From: CAYLYP01 sp964387795
Lineage (GTDB): Bacteria > Bacteroidota > Bacteroidia > Bacteroidales > UBA7960
NCBI GenBank assembly: GCA_964387795.1
Contig: CAYLYP010000111.1
Location: forward strand, 1 to 8,322
Reading direction: 5' to 3'
DNA length: 8,322 nucleotides
Shown: positions 1 to 6,541 of the stretch, piece by piece
Layout of the letters: each line of letters starts with the position of its first letter
How positions within the stretch are numbered: the stretch's first letter is position 1
Notes under the pieces: generated by a model
Databases searched by the model: none
Told to the model about the DNA's origin: nothing
Seen by the model: only the letters and a program-made list of their open reading frames with translations
Translations under genes and position numbers: made by a program

Positions 1-1501
1 ATGGAACAACAATTACTGTTTTAAATGCAGGGCGTAAGCTTTCAAAAGCTGAAGACGGGCTTGCAGGTAAGGTATTTGTTACTTCCGGACTTGGTGGAAT
101 GTCGGGAGCACAGCCAAAAGCTGCTGTTATTGCAGGATGTGTTGGTGTTGTTGCAGAGATTAATCCAAAAGCATTGCATACCCGTCATTCGCAGGGATGG
201 GTAGATGAAATATTTGACAATCTTGATAAAATTGTTGCCCGTATCAAACAGGCACGTTTGAACAAAGAGGCTGTGTCATTAGCCTATCTTGGCAATATAG
301 TAGATCTATGGGAGAAATTTGTAAAAGAAAACCTTCCTATTGAATTGGGCAGCGATCAGACATCCTTGCACAATCCCTGGGCTGGTGGTTACTATCCCGC
401 TGGCTTGAGTTTTGAGGAATCCAATGAAATGATGGCGAATCAGCCTGAGCTTTTCAAAAAGAAAGTCCGCGAATCACTTGTCCGCCATGTGAATGCCATA
501 AATACACTTGCTTCACGCGGAATGTATTTCTGGGATTATGGCAATGCTTTCCTCCTGGAAGCCGGGCGTGCAGGAGCTGATATTTTTAAACAGGATGGCA
601 AGACTTTTAAGTATCCTTCATACGTTCAGGATATCATGGGTCCTATGTGCTTTGATTATGGTTTTGGACCTTTCCGTTGGGTATGTACTTCTTCAAAACC
701 CGAAGACCTTCATGTTACAGATAAACTTGCTGAAGAAGTTATTGTAGAAATGATGAAAACAGCCCCTGATGAAATCAAACAACAGTTGAGTGATAATCTA
801 AGATGGATCCGTCAGGCTGAGCAAAATAAACTTGTGGTTGGAAGCCAGGCACGCATTCTTTATGCCGACAGTGAGGGACGTATCCGTATAGCCAAAGCAT
901 TTAATAAAGCTATAAGGGAAGGAAAACTCAGCGGGCCTGTTGTGCTGGGGCGCGACCACCATGATGTGTCAGGAACAGATTCCCCTTACAGGGAAACATC
1001 TAATATCTATGACGGATCCCAGTTTACTGCAGATATGGCTATTCAGAATGTGATTGGCGATAGTTTCAGGGGCGCTACATGGGTTTCGATTCATAATGGT
1101 GGAGGTGTTGGCTGGGGTGAAGTTATAAATGGTGGATTTGGGATGCTCCTTGATGGAAGTGATGACGCTGACCGCCGACTTGAGTCAATGCTGTTNNNNN
1201 NNNNNNNNNNNNNNNNNNNNNNNNNNNNNNNNNNNNNNNNNNNNNNNNNNNNNNNNNNNNNNNNNNNNNNNNNNNNNNNNNNNNNNNNNNNNNNNGGATG
1301 CTCCTTGATGGAAGTGATGACGCTGACCGCCGACTTGAGTCAATGCTGTTCTGGGATGTAAACAATGGTATTGCCCGTCGTAGCTGGGCACGTAACAAAG
1401 AAGCCATGTTTGCCATCAATAGGGCAATGCAGCTTCAACCAAACCTTAAAGTTACTGTTCCTAATATTACTGACGATTCATTAATTGATGGTTTGTTTTA
1501 G
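1..1501 (+). CDS. hutU: Urocanate hydratase, 5'-truncated by window edge, interrupted by an assembly gap
   Basis: Urocanase converts urocanate to 4-imidazolone-5-propionate with tightly bound NAD+, the second step of histidine degradation, in the cytoplasm. The frame is open from base 3 and ends in TAG-less TAA at 1499-1501. Visible family signatures are GLGGMSGAQPKAA near base 91 (NAD-binding region), FDYGFGPFRW near 650, GRDHHDVSGTDSPYRET near 948, ATWVSIHNGGGVGWGE near 1075, and a C-terminus running through FWDVNNGIARRSW. A 100-N gap splits the reading: codons before it are in frame 3, those after it in frame 2. Merging the identical 55-base flanks (removing 155 bases) puts both in one frame and gives 447 visible residues. 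I recall complete members of this long, animal-UROC1-like branch as about 670 residues, so roughly the N-terminal third lies upstream. The bacterial ARICW signature reads ARILY here. No other hut gene is in view. Confidence 0.95.
1141..1350 (+). repeat. Artificial 55-bp direct duplication flanking the N gap
   Basis: Bases 1141-1195 and 1296-1350 are identical over their whole 55 bases (both begin GGATGCTCCTTGATGG and end CAATGCTGTT). The first copy ends exactly at the Ns and the second starts exactly after them. This is what unmerged contigs sharing a terminal k-mer look like, and 55 is a common assembler k value. The encoded segment (MLLDGSDDADRRLESML) would occur once in a normal urocanase. 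Joining the copies restores the reading frame. Confidence 0.95.
1196..1295. other. Assembly gap (100 Ns) inside hutU
   Basis: Exactly 100 Ns, the usual placeholder for a gap of unknown length. The sequence just before and just after is identical over 55 bases, so the two contigs overlap and the real gap length is most likely negative (no missing sequence). It should not be read as a frameshift or as missing coding DNA. Confidence 0.97.
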
Positions 1502-1623
1502 TTTTGGCATGTTTATTGCCCTTTGCTTCACAAGTATAAATCATTTTTGCCATGAATAAGATAACTTCAACCCAAAAAAATAAACAGATGATAAATCATG
1601 TTTTTACATCTGGCTGGTCTATT

Positions 1624-2058
1624 ATGAAGAAAAGCTTCAGAAAAAGGTCATTTTATCTGCTTGCTGTTTTAATTGGCTCATTTGCCCTTGCAATGAACTC
1701 CTGTATCGATGACGTCATTGATGATGATGAGGATCCTACAGAAAAGTTTGTTGGTAGTTGGGTGGTAAGTGAAAATAGCCAGCTTTTTGGTCAAAATACC
1801 TATAATGTGAACATAAGCATTAACCCTGGTAATTCATCTGAGGTTATCATTGATAATTTTTATATGGAGGGTTATGGTGAAAATGTCAAGGCACTTGTTG
1901 TTTCCAACTCCTTGTCAATCTATTCACAGACCATGTGTGATGGAACAAAAACAGTAAATGGAAGTGGTAATTATTCCAACGGGACTATCTCATTGTCTTA
2001 TACTGTTAATGATGGTGCTGATATTGATAATGTTACAGCTACCTATACCCAACAGTAA
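1624..2058 (+). CDS. Small exported lipoprotein, beta-rich, unknown function
   Basis: I do not recognise a named function. From the ATG at 1624 the product is 144 residues: a basic n-region (MKKSFRKR), a hydrophobic stretch at about 10-24, and a lipobox-like ALAMNSC with the lipidated cysteine at 27. The mature protein starts with an acidic run (C-I-D-D-V-I-D-D-D-E-D), then about 100 residues rich in alternating hydrophobic, Asn, Ser, Gly and Thr positions (GSWVVSENS, NVNISINPG, ISLSYTVNDG, a C-terminal TATYTQQ). This looks like a small beta-sandwich or lipocalin-like lipoprotein of the kind common in Bacteroidota. An in-frame ATG at 1552 would add 24 residues unlike a signal peptide and bury the lipobox at residue 51, so I prefer 1624. 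A weak Bacteroidota-style promoter (TTTG at 1522, CATTTTTG at 1542-1549, spacing slightly short) would also start transcription near 1552-1556. The acidic residues after the cysteine resemble a surface-export signal. It ends 16 bases from the convergent DUF4296 gene. Confidence 0.8.
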   Translation: MKKSFRKRSFYLLAVLIGSFALAMNSCIDDVIDDDEDPTEKFVGSWVVSENSQLFGQNTYNVNISINPGNSSEVIIDNFYMEGYGENVKALVVSNSLSIYSQTMCDGTKTVNGSGNYSNGTISLSYTVNDGADIDNVTATYTQQ

Positions 2059-2074
2059 CATTTTTCTAAAATGA

Positions 2075-2485
2075 TTATTCAACAGTGACTTTCGAAAGAG
2101 AGTCACTGTTTGTTTTTTCTATATGTTTGCTTTTCAGGATGCTCAAACGGTTCAGGATTTCTTCATGCATGGCCTTGAATACCTCAGTATGGCTTGCGTA
2201 AATTTTAACATTCCTGTTAAACTCATCGCTTGAGATGTTATGTCTGTCAAATAATGCCTTATAATAGTAATCTAACGAATCCCTTAGTCCTGGCCGGAAT
2301 GATTGTGTACGGGTATGAAAGGATTCCATCAGATAAACCTCTGTCATCACATCAATCATTTTTTCTTTTGAGATGCTTGCTTCTATTTTGCTATCATCCT
2401 TTGATTTACAACTGCTTATTGAAAGAATAATGATTATTGACAATAGTGCAGTGAGGGTATTTCTGATTGTGTTTCCTGATTTCAT
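2075..2485 (-). CDS. DUF4296-family lipoprotein
   Basis: 136 residues. The N-terminus is a lipoprotein signal: few charges, a hydrophobic core at about 11-24, and ISSC with the modified cysteine at 26. The mature part matches my memory of the DUF4296 pattern: a helix starting KMIDVMTEVYLMESFHTR, then SLDYYYKALFDRHNISSDEFNRNVKIYASHTEVFKAMHEEILNRL, i.e. a YY..lF..h.Is..eF..s..yY pattern and a final long helix. Function is unknown; the cell-envelope location is predicted from the lipobox. CKSKDD after the cysteine carries Lys and paired Asp, weakly like a surface-export signal. Its ATG overlaps the stop of pyrC as TAATG, so the two are almost certainly co-transcribed and translationally coupled. 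From memory, DUF4296 genes often sit beside dihydroorotase and a dolichol-phosphate-mannose-synthase-like gene in Bacteroidota, as here. Confidence 0.88.
   Translation of the reverse strand: MKSGNTIRNTLTALLSIIIILSISSCKSKDDSKIEASISKEKMIDVMTEVYLMESFHTRTQSFRPGLRDSLDYYYKALFDRHNISSDEFNRNVKIYASHTEVFKAMHEEILNRLSILKSKHIEKTNSDSLSKVTVE
2081..2119 (+). terminator. Intrinsic terminator between convergent genes, inside the 3' end of the DUF4296 gene
   Basis: AACAGTGACT (2081-2090) and AGTCACTGTT (2101-2110) form a perfect 10-bp stem with a 10-base loop, followed on the plus strand by TGTTTTTTCT. It starts 22 bases after the stop of the lipoprotein gene, which it would terminate. On the minus strand the same bases encode the last residues of the DUF4296 protein (NSDSLSKVTV), so that gene is read through the hairpin. 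A shorter T-run (from the A-run at 2068-2070 and nearby) lies beyond it in that direction, so bidirectional action is possible but weaker. Confidence 0.8.
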
Positions 2486-3831
2486 TATCTATTGAATGTT
2501 AATGCCTGGGCTCCTGGTTTATTGATAATATGGCCATTTTCAAAAACTAAAACCCCATTTACAAAAGTATGTGTTACTGATGATTGAAATGTTGTGCCGG
2601 AAAGGGGCGACCACCCACATTTTGAAAGGATGTTATCTGCACTCACAGTGAAAGGCTTTTGAGGGTCAAGCAATACCAAATCAGCATAATACCCTTTTCT
2701 TAGAAATCCCCTCTTTTCAAGCTGAAAACATATGGCAGGGTTGTGGCACATTTTTTCTACAATCTTTTCCATTGAAAAGACTCCCTGGAAATGCATCTCT
2801 ACCATTGTTTGTAAAGAAAACTGTACAAGGGGTGCTCCCGAGGGGCATGAGAAATAGGGTTTCTGTTTCTCATCAAGGGTATGTGGTGCATGGTCAGTAG
2901 CTACAATATCAAGGAGATCGTTTATAAGCCCCTGACGTAAGGCTTCCCGATCCTTAAGTGTTTTAACTGCCGGGTTCCATTTTATTAAACTTCCTAATTT
3001 AGAATAATCCTTGTCTGTGAACCAAAGATGATGAACACACACTTCTGCTGTTATTCTTTTTTCATTTAATGGGAGCTTATTGCTGAGCAAAGCCAGTTCG
3101 TCAGCCGTTGACAGGTGTAACAGATGAAGCCTTGTATTGTGTTTGCGGGCAAGTTGGACAGCCTTGGTTGAAGAAATGAGGCATGCCTCATGGTTCCTGA
3201 TATGTGGATGGTATTCAACAGGCACCTCTTCCCCATATTTTGCACGGTAAATATTACTTTGTTTTGAAATGACTGCTTCTTCTTCGCAATGCACTGCTAC
3301 CGGGATTTTTGCAAAGCTGAATATTGTTTCAAGGGCATCAGGTTTATCTACAAGCATATTGCCTGTCGAAGCCCCCATAAATACTTTTATTCCGCAAGCC
3401 TTATAAGGGTCAACTTTTTTAATTTCTTCAATGTTGTCATTTGTAGCCCCAAAGTAAAAGGAATAGTTAACAAGGCTTTGGCTTGCCCCAATGTTGAATT
3501 TTTCTTTGAGCAGCTCGTTGGTAATGGTTTGTGGAAGGGTATTTGGCATCTCCATAAAACTGGTAATACCCCCGGCAGCAGCAGCACGGCTTTCAGTATA
3601 TATATCAGCTTTATGGGTTAAACCTGGTTCCCTGAAATGAACCTGGTCGTCAATAATTCCGGGTATGAGCCATTTGCCCCCTGCATCAATAATTAAAGTG
3701 TCGGATGAATCTGGCAGGGATTCTGGTTTCCCTTTGCAAATAACTGTTATGATGCCTTTTTCAAACTGTAGGTATCCTTCAAAAGAAATCCCTTCATTTA
3801 TGAGCTTTGCATTATGGATGAATGTTTTCAT
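2485..3831 (-). CDS. pyrC: Dihydroorotase, class I (Bacteroidota type)
   Basis: Cyclises N-carbamoyl-L-aspartate to L-dihydroorotate, third step of de novo pyrimidine synthesis; a cytoplasmic metal-dependent amidohydrolase. The 448-residue length is normal for class I. The N-terminal beta-domain ends at LIPGIIDDQVHFREPG (55-70). The TIM barrel shows H65, R67 (substrate carboxylate), N97 (MPNT), K149 in GIKVFMGASTGNM (position of the carbamylated lysine in related amidohydrolases), H181 (HCEEE), H239 (LLHLST) and D313-H314 in ATDHAPHT. The C-terminus carries GYYADLVLLD and a final strand typical of the family. The usual metal-binding HxH reads Q63-x-H65; I recall the same DDQVHFREPG in Bacteroides and Porphyromonas enzymes, so this is a lineage trait rather than a defect. 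All other active-site residues are present, which argues against an inactive paralogue. The gene follows the GT2 gene by 97 bases and overlaps the DUF4296 gene. pyrC or the class I symbol pyrC/pyrX is used loosely. Confidence 0.95.
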   Translation of the reverse strand: MKTFIHNAKLINEGISFEGYLQFEKGIITVICKGKPESLPDSSDTLIIDAGGKWLIPGIIDDQVHFREPGLTHKADIYTESRAAAAGGITSFMEMPNTLPQTITNELLKEKFNIGASQSLVNYSFYFGATNDNIEEIKKVDPYKACGIKVFMGASTGNMLVDKPDALETIFSFAKIPVAVHCEEEAVISKQSNIYRAKYGEEVPVEYHPHIRNHEACLISSTKAVQLARKHNTRLHLLHLSTADELALLSNKLPLNEKRITAEVCVHHLWFTDKDYSKLGSLIKWNPAVKTLKDREALRQGLINDLLDIVATDHAPHTLDEKQKPYFSCPSGAPLVQFSLQTMVEMHFQGVFSMEKIVEKMCHNPAICFQLEKRGFLRKGYYADLVLLDPQKPFTVSADNILSKCGWSPLSGTTFQSSVTHTFVNGVLVFENGHIINKPGAQALTFNR

Positions 3832-3928
3832 AAATGTTATTTTTTAAAGGGTTAAAAAAGCATTAAACAACATAAAGATAAGGCATTCCAACAAGAATGA
3901 AAACAGAAAAGAAGGGAAATAAAGCCTT

Positions 3929-4678
3929 TTATTGCTCCTGAGGGTTATATGGCTTATACTTTTTGAAGAAACTTGATATCCTTAAGGTAATCACCCCAAA
4001 AATTGCTTCTTTAAATATCCCTTTGCTCATTTTAGAAGTGCCTTCGGAGCGATCGGTAAATATTATTGAAACCTCTTTAATGCTAAACCCTAATTTCCAG
4101 GCAGTGTATTTCATTTCAATCTGGAATGCATATCCTGTAAAACGGATTTTGTTTAGGTTTATGGATTCAAGAACACGGCGGCGATAGCATACAAATCCTG
4201 CGGTTGTATCCCTGACTTTTATCCGGGTGATTATGCGCACATACGCAGAAGCAAAATACGATAGTAAAACCCTTCCCATTGGCCAGTTTACAACATTGAC
4301 GCCTTTGATATACCTTGAGCCAACTGCCACGTCATGCCCTTCAATAGCACAGGCATGGTATAGCTTTAATAAATCATCAGGGTTATGAGAAAAATCAGCA
4401 TCCATTTCGAATATATACTGATAATCCCTTTTTAAGCCCCATTTAAAACCATGAACATAAGCTGTGCCTAAGCCAAGCTTGCCTGCCCGTTGTTCTAAAA
4501 ACAAACGCCCTTCAAATTCGAGCATGAGTTTTTTAACAATGTCGGCTGTGCCATCAGGCGAGTTGTCATCGATGATAAGCAAATCGAAAGGATGCGAAAG
4601 GCTGAAAACCTTCCTGATAATCTTTTCAATATTTTCTTTTTCCTTATAGGTTGGTATGATTACTAAACTTTCCGCCAC
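3929..4678 (-). CDS. GT2 polyprenol-monophosphomannose synthase-like glycosyltransferase
   Basis: Family knowledge: DPM1-type enzymes move mannose from GDP-mannose to polyprenyl phosphate at the inner face of the membrane, giving a lipid-linked sugar for envelope glycosylation. The 249-residue protein is a single GT-A domain: SLVIIPTYKEKENI (4-17), IIDDNSPDGTADIV (35-48), QRAGKLGLGTAY (63-74), EMDADFSHNPDDL with the metal-binding DAD at 93-95, VGSRYIKG (119-126), TTAGFVCYRR (158-167), and IIFTDRSEGTSKMS (205-218). There is no C-terminal membrane domain, as in the single-domain class. The start codon is GTG (bases 4678-4676): an in-frame stop lies seven codons upstream with no ATG between, and the conserved strand begins at residue 4. 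It is the first gene of the minus-strand cluster with pyrC and the DUF4296 gene. The sugar cannot be read from sequence; glucose or another hexose is possible. Confidence 0.88.
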   Translation of the reverse strand: MAESLVIIPTYKEKENIEKIIRKVFSLSHPFDLLIIDDNSPDGTADIVKKLMLEFEGRLFLEQRAGKLGLGTAYVHGFKWGLKRDYQYIFEMDADFSHNPDDLLKLYHACAIEGHDVAVGSRYIKGVNVVNWPMGRVLLSYFASAYVRIITRIKVRDTTAGFVCYRRRVLESINLNKIRFTGYAFQIEMKYTAWKLGFSIKEVSIIFTDRSEGTSKMSKGIFKEAIFGVITLRISSFFKKYKPYNPQEQ

Positions 4679-4861
4679 GGATTGATTTTCTTTTGTTTAT
4701 TATTCTGATGATTTACTAAGGGCTTATTTTCATGTTGTTTAAAAAGCATAATAATCCTGCACTAAAACTATCAACATGGAAAAAAGCAATCAAAATTACA
4801 TTTTTGTTTGTAATAAACGAAGATGCTATGCATTTAATTGTTCACACCTATTGGTAAAGAT

Positions 4862-5395
4862 TTATAAATCTGGTTCCTTTAGTGTTTGTTTTCTGAAAAA
4901 CAACCAGATATATGCTGAAAAAACTATTGTTGTAATTAGCTGGATCAGAATTGGTGTGGATATTAAACTATCATTAAGGAGCGATGTTTGGATCAAACCA
5001 ATCTTTAAAAGATAATAAAGCAATTTGCTGGCAATGATTGCACTTAATATAGCAGGGAAAAATTTCATGTATTTAGATAAGCCATAAAATAAAAATACCA
5101 TCGAACATAATTCGATGCAGATAATCAATGATTTAAATACTAAGGGATGCATTGAAATGGCGTAAGAAAATATTGGCAACGTTATGGCCAATAAAAGTGC
5201 ATTCTTTTTGTTGGAATGGGCAATGGCAAGAATAACCATAAGCCTCATGGGTTCAATGAGATAAAGCTTTATTCCGCTGAGGTGCGATAGTGTAGGGATA
5301 AGGTAAATGACCAAAAGTGCAAATATCTGAATGGAAATTGTTCGGATCCATTCATTGCGCAACAGCGAAACAGTGGTTATTGTTGACTTGTCCAT
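4862..5395 (-). CDS. Six-helix membrane protein, probable ECF-transporter S-component-like
   Basis: 177 residues, strongly hydrophobic. Likely membrane helices lie at about 17-36, 46-60, 65-80, 85-106, 112-132 and 147-167, with a basic C-terminal tail. The middle part, EPMRLMVILAIAHSNKKNA then SYAISMHPLVFKSLIICIELCSM and a helix with AIIASKLLYY, resembles the S subunits of energy-coupling-factor vitamin transporters, where a short P-rich loop, a xxPLxxK/L..ELxxxG helix and an A..(G/S)(R/K)L.Y helix recur. The substrate cannot be inferred, and no ECF ATPase or T component is in the window, so it would rely on a shared module elsewhere. It is divergent from the DUF362/polyferredoxin pair across 197 bases. 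A generic membrane protein of unknown function is the fallback reading. The nearest upstream gene on this strand is none within the window, so it is probably monocistronic or first in its unit; 183 bases separate it from the GT2 gene. Confidence 0.55.
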   Translation of the reverse strand: MDKSTITTVSLLRNEWIRTISIQIFALLVIYLIPTLSHLSGIKLYLIEPMRLMVILAIAHSNKKNALLLAITLPIFSYAISMHPLVFKSLIICIELCSMVFLFYGLSKYMKFFPAILSAIIASKLLYYLLKIGLIQTSLLNDSLISTPILIQLITTIVFSAYIWLFFRKQTLKEPDL

Positions 5396-5448
5396 ACTTC
5401 TTGTTTGAAAAGATTATAAATAAGTTCTTTTGCAACAATTGCTTTGTT

Positions 5449-5456
5449 CAAATGTA
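5449..5456 (-). promoter_or_regulatory. Candidate Bacteroidota -7 element for the membrane-protein gene
   Basis: On the minus strand these bases read TACATTTG, a full match to the Bacteroidota TAnnTTTG box, about 53 bases before the start codon at 5395. No TTG/TTTG -33 element is found 17-23 bases further upstream, so this is tentative. It sits in the 197-base divergent region (5396-5592), in which I see no convincing promoter for the opposite gene. Confidence 0.25.
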
Positions 5457-5592
5457 GTAAAAATCCATCTAAAAGAATAACTTTGTTAGGCAAGTTTTTA
5501 TCAAAACTTTCGCTTGTTCTTTTTTTGTTACATTTTGTTTGAATAATCTTTAGTGTTTAACAGGCCTTCCTTGGCATAAGCTGATAAAAAAC

Positions 5593-6522
5593 ATGATGAG
5601 ACGAAGGGATTTTATTAAAAAAAGTGCATTATTAACTGCGGCTGTTGGTTTATATGGAAATCTGACTGCCAGTGTTTCAAAGCTTGTAACTCCTTCCGGG
5701 AATACTGTAAAGCCTGCTTTTGATCTTGTAGCTATCAAAGGGGGCGAGCTTGTTCCAATGTTTGAAAAAGCTATTGCTGAAATGGGAGGGATGCAGGCCT
5801 TTGTAAAGCGTGGACAGTCTGTTGTTGTAAAACCAAATATTGGTTGGGATGTGCCCCCTGAACGTGGTGGTTGTACTCAGCCGGCACTTGTTGCAAAGAT
5901 TATTGAGCATTGCCTTAAAGCTGGTGCGCGAAGGGTATTGGTGCTTGATAATACATGTGATAACTGGCAGAAATGCTATAAGAACAGTGGTATTGAAAAT
6001 GCTGTTATCCAGGCTGGCGGCCAGATGGTACCTGCTAATCTGGAACGTTACTATAAGGATGTTGAGATTCCGGGTGCTAAGGTGCTTAAAAATGCTAAAG
6101 TCCATGAGCAAATAATTAATTGCGATGTCTTTATCAATGTCCCGGTATTAAAGCACCATTCGTCTACAACCCTTACCATTTGCATGAAGAACCTTATGGG
6201 CATTGTATGGGACAGGAGGTTCTGGCACCGTAATAACCTCAACCAATGTATTGCTGATATGTGCTTATACCGTAAGCCCGATCTGAATATTGTGGATGCT
6301 TACCTTGTAATGACCAAGAACGGGCCCAGGGGCACTTCAGTTAACGATGTGGTTCAAATGAAAAACCTGCTTATTGGCACTGATATCGTAGCTGTTGATG
6401 CTGCCGCAGCTCTTGTCTTTGGTGCTAAACCCGCTGATATAGGATTTATTAAGCTGGCTCATGACATGAAAATTGGCTCTATGGAGCTTTCCGGCCTTAA
6501 AATACAGCGTCTTTATATGTAA
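5593..6522 (+). CDS. DUF362 protein with twin-arginine signal peptide
   Basis: 309 residues. The N-terminus MMRRRDFIKKSALLTAAVGLYG is a clear Tat-type signal (RRDFIKKS, then a moderately hydrophobic stretch to about 22), predicting export of a folded protein to the periplasm. Two ATGs stand in tandem at 5593 and 5596; either keeps the signal. The body follows the DUF362 pattern as I know it: VVVKPNIGW (77-85), a GGCTQPALV segment with C94, a Rossmann-like GARRVLVLDNT (111-121), the core VPVLKHHSSTTLTICMKNL (183-201), and a C-terminal GTDIVAVDAAAALVFG (262-277). Eight cysteines occur (94, 107, 122, 128, 177, 197, 218, 224) but none form a CxxCxxC ferredoxin motif, unlike DUF362 proteins that carry a fused [4Fe-4S] domain. 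The enzymatic role of DUF362 is not established. The polyferredoxin gene starts 19 bases after its stop on the same strand, so they are very likely one operon and probably work together. Confidence 0.9.
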   Translation: MMRRRDFIKKSALLTAAVGLYGNLTASVSKLVTPSGNTVKPAFDLVAIKGGELVPMFEKAIAEMGGMQAFVKRGQSVVVKPNIGWDVPPERGGCTQPALVAKIIEHCLKAGARRVLVLDNTCDNWQKCYKNSGIENAVIQAGGQMVPANLERYYKDVEIPGAKVLKNAKVHEQIINCDVFINVPVLKHHSSTTLTICMKNLMGIVWDRRFWHRNNLNQCIADMCLYRKPDLNIVDAYLVMTKNGPRGTSVNDVVQMKNLLIGTDIVAVDAAAALVFGAKPADIGFIKLAHDMKIGSMELSGLKIQRLYM

Positions 6523-6541
6523 ACCCTATCCCTGATTAAAT

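Noticed and set aside
1195..1351. Frameshift or pseudogene in hutU
   Set aside because: The frame change is exactly accounted for by the duplicated 55 bases plus 100 Ns.
1123..1419. Minus-strand open frames crossing the N gap inside hutU
   Set aside because: They are open only because Ns read as unknown residues; the plus strand has clear urocanase homology on both sides.
1506..1520. GGCA...TGCC hairpin after hutU as a terminator
   Set aside because: Only a 4-bp stem and no real T-run follows; too weak to call.
3871..3880. Possible minus-strand -7 box (TATCTTTA) before pyrC
   Set aside because: One mismatch to TAnnTTTG and no -33 TTG at suitable spacing; not enough to claim a separate promoter.
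3884..3899. CATTC...GAATG hairpin between pyrC and the GT2 gene
   Set aside because: Five-bp AT-rich stem without a T-tract in the direction of transcription; read-through from the GT2 gene into pyrC is just as likely.
4776..5015. 79-codon plus-strand open frame starting in the gap before the membrane-protein gene
   Set aside because: Most of it is antisense to the S-component-like gene, and its residues show no domain pattern.
5677..6111. 144-codon minus-strand open frame opposite the DUF362 gene
   Set aside because: The opposite strand encodes a recognisable DUF362 protein; this frame shows no family motif and no signal or upstream context of its own.
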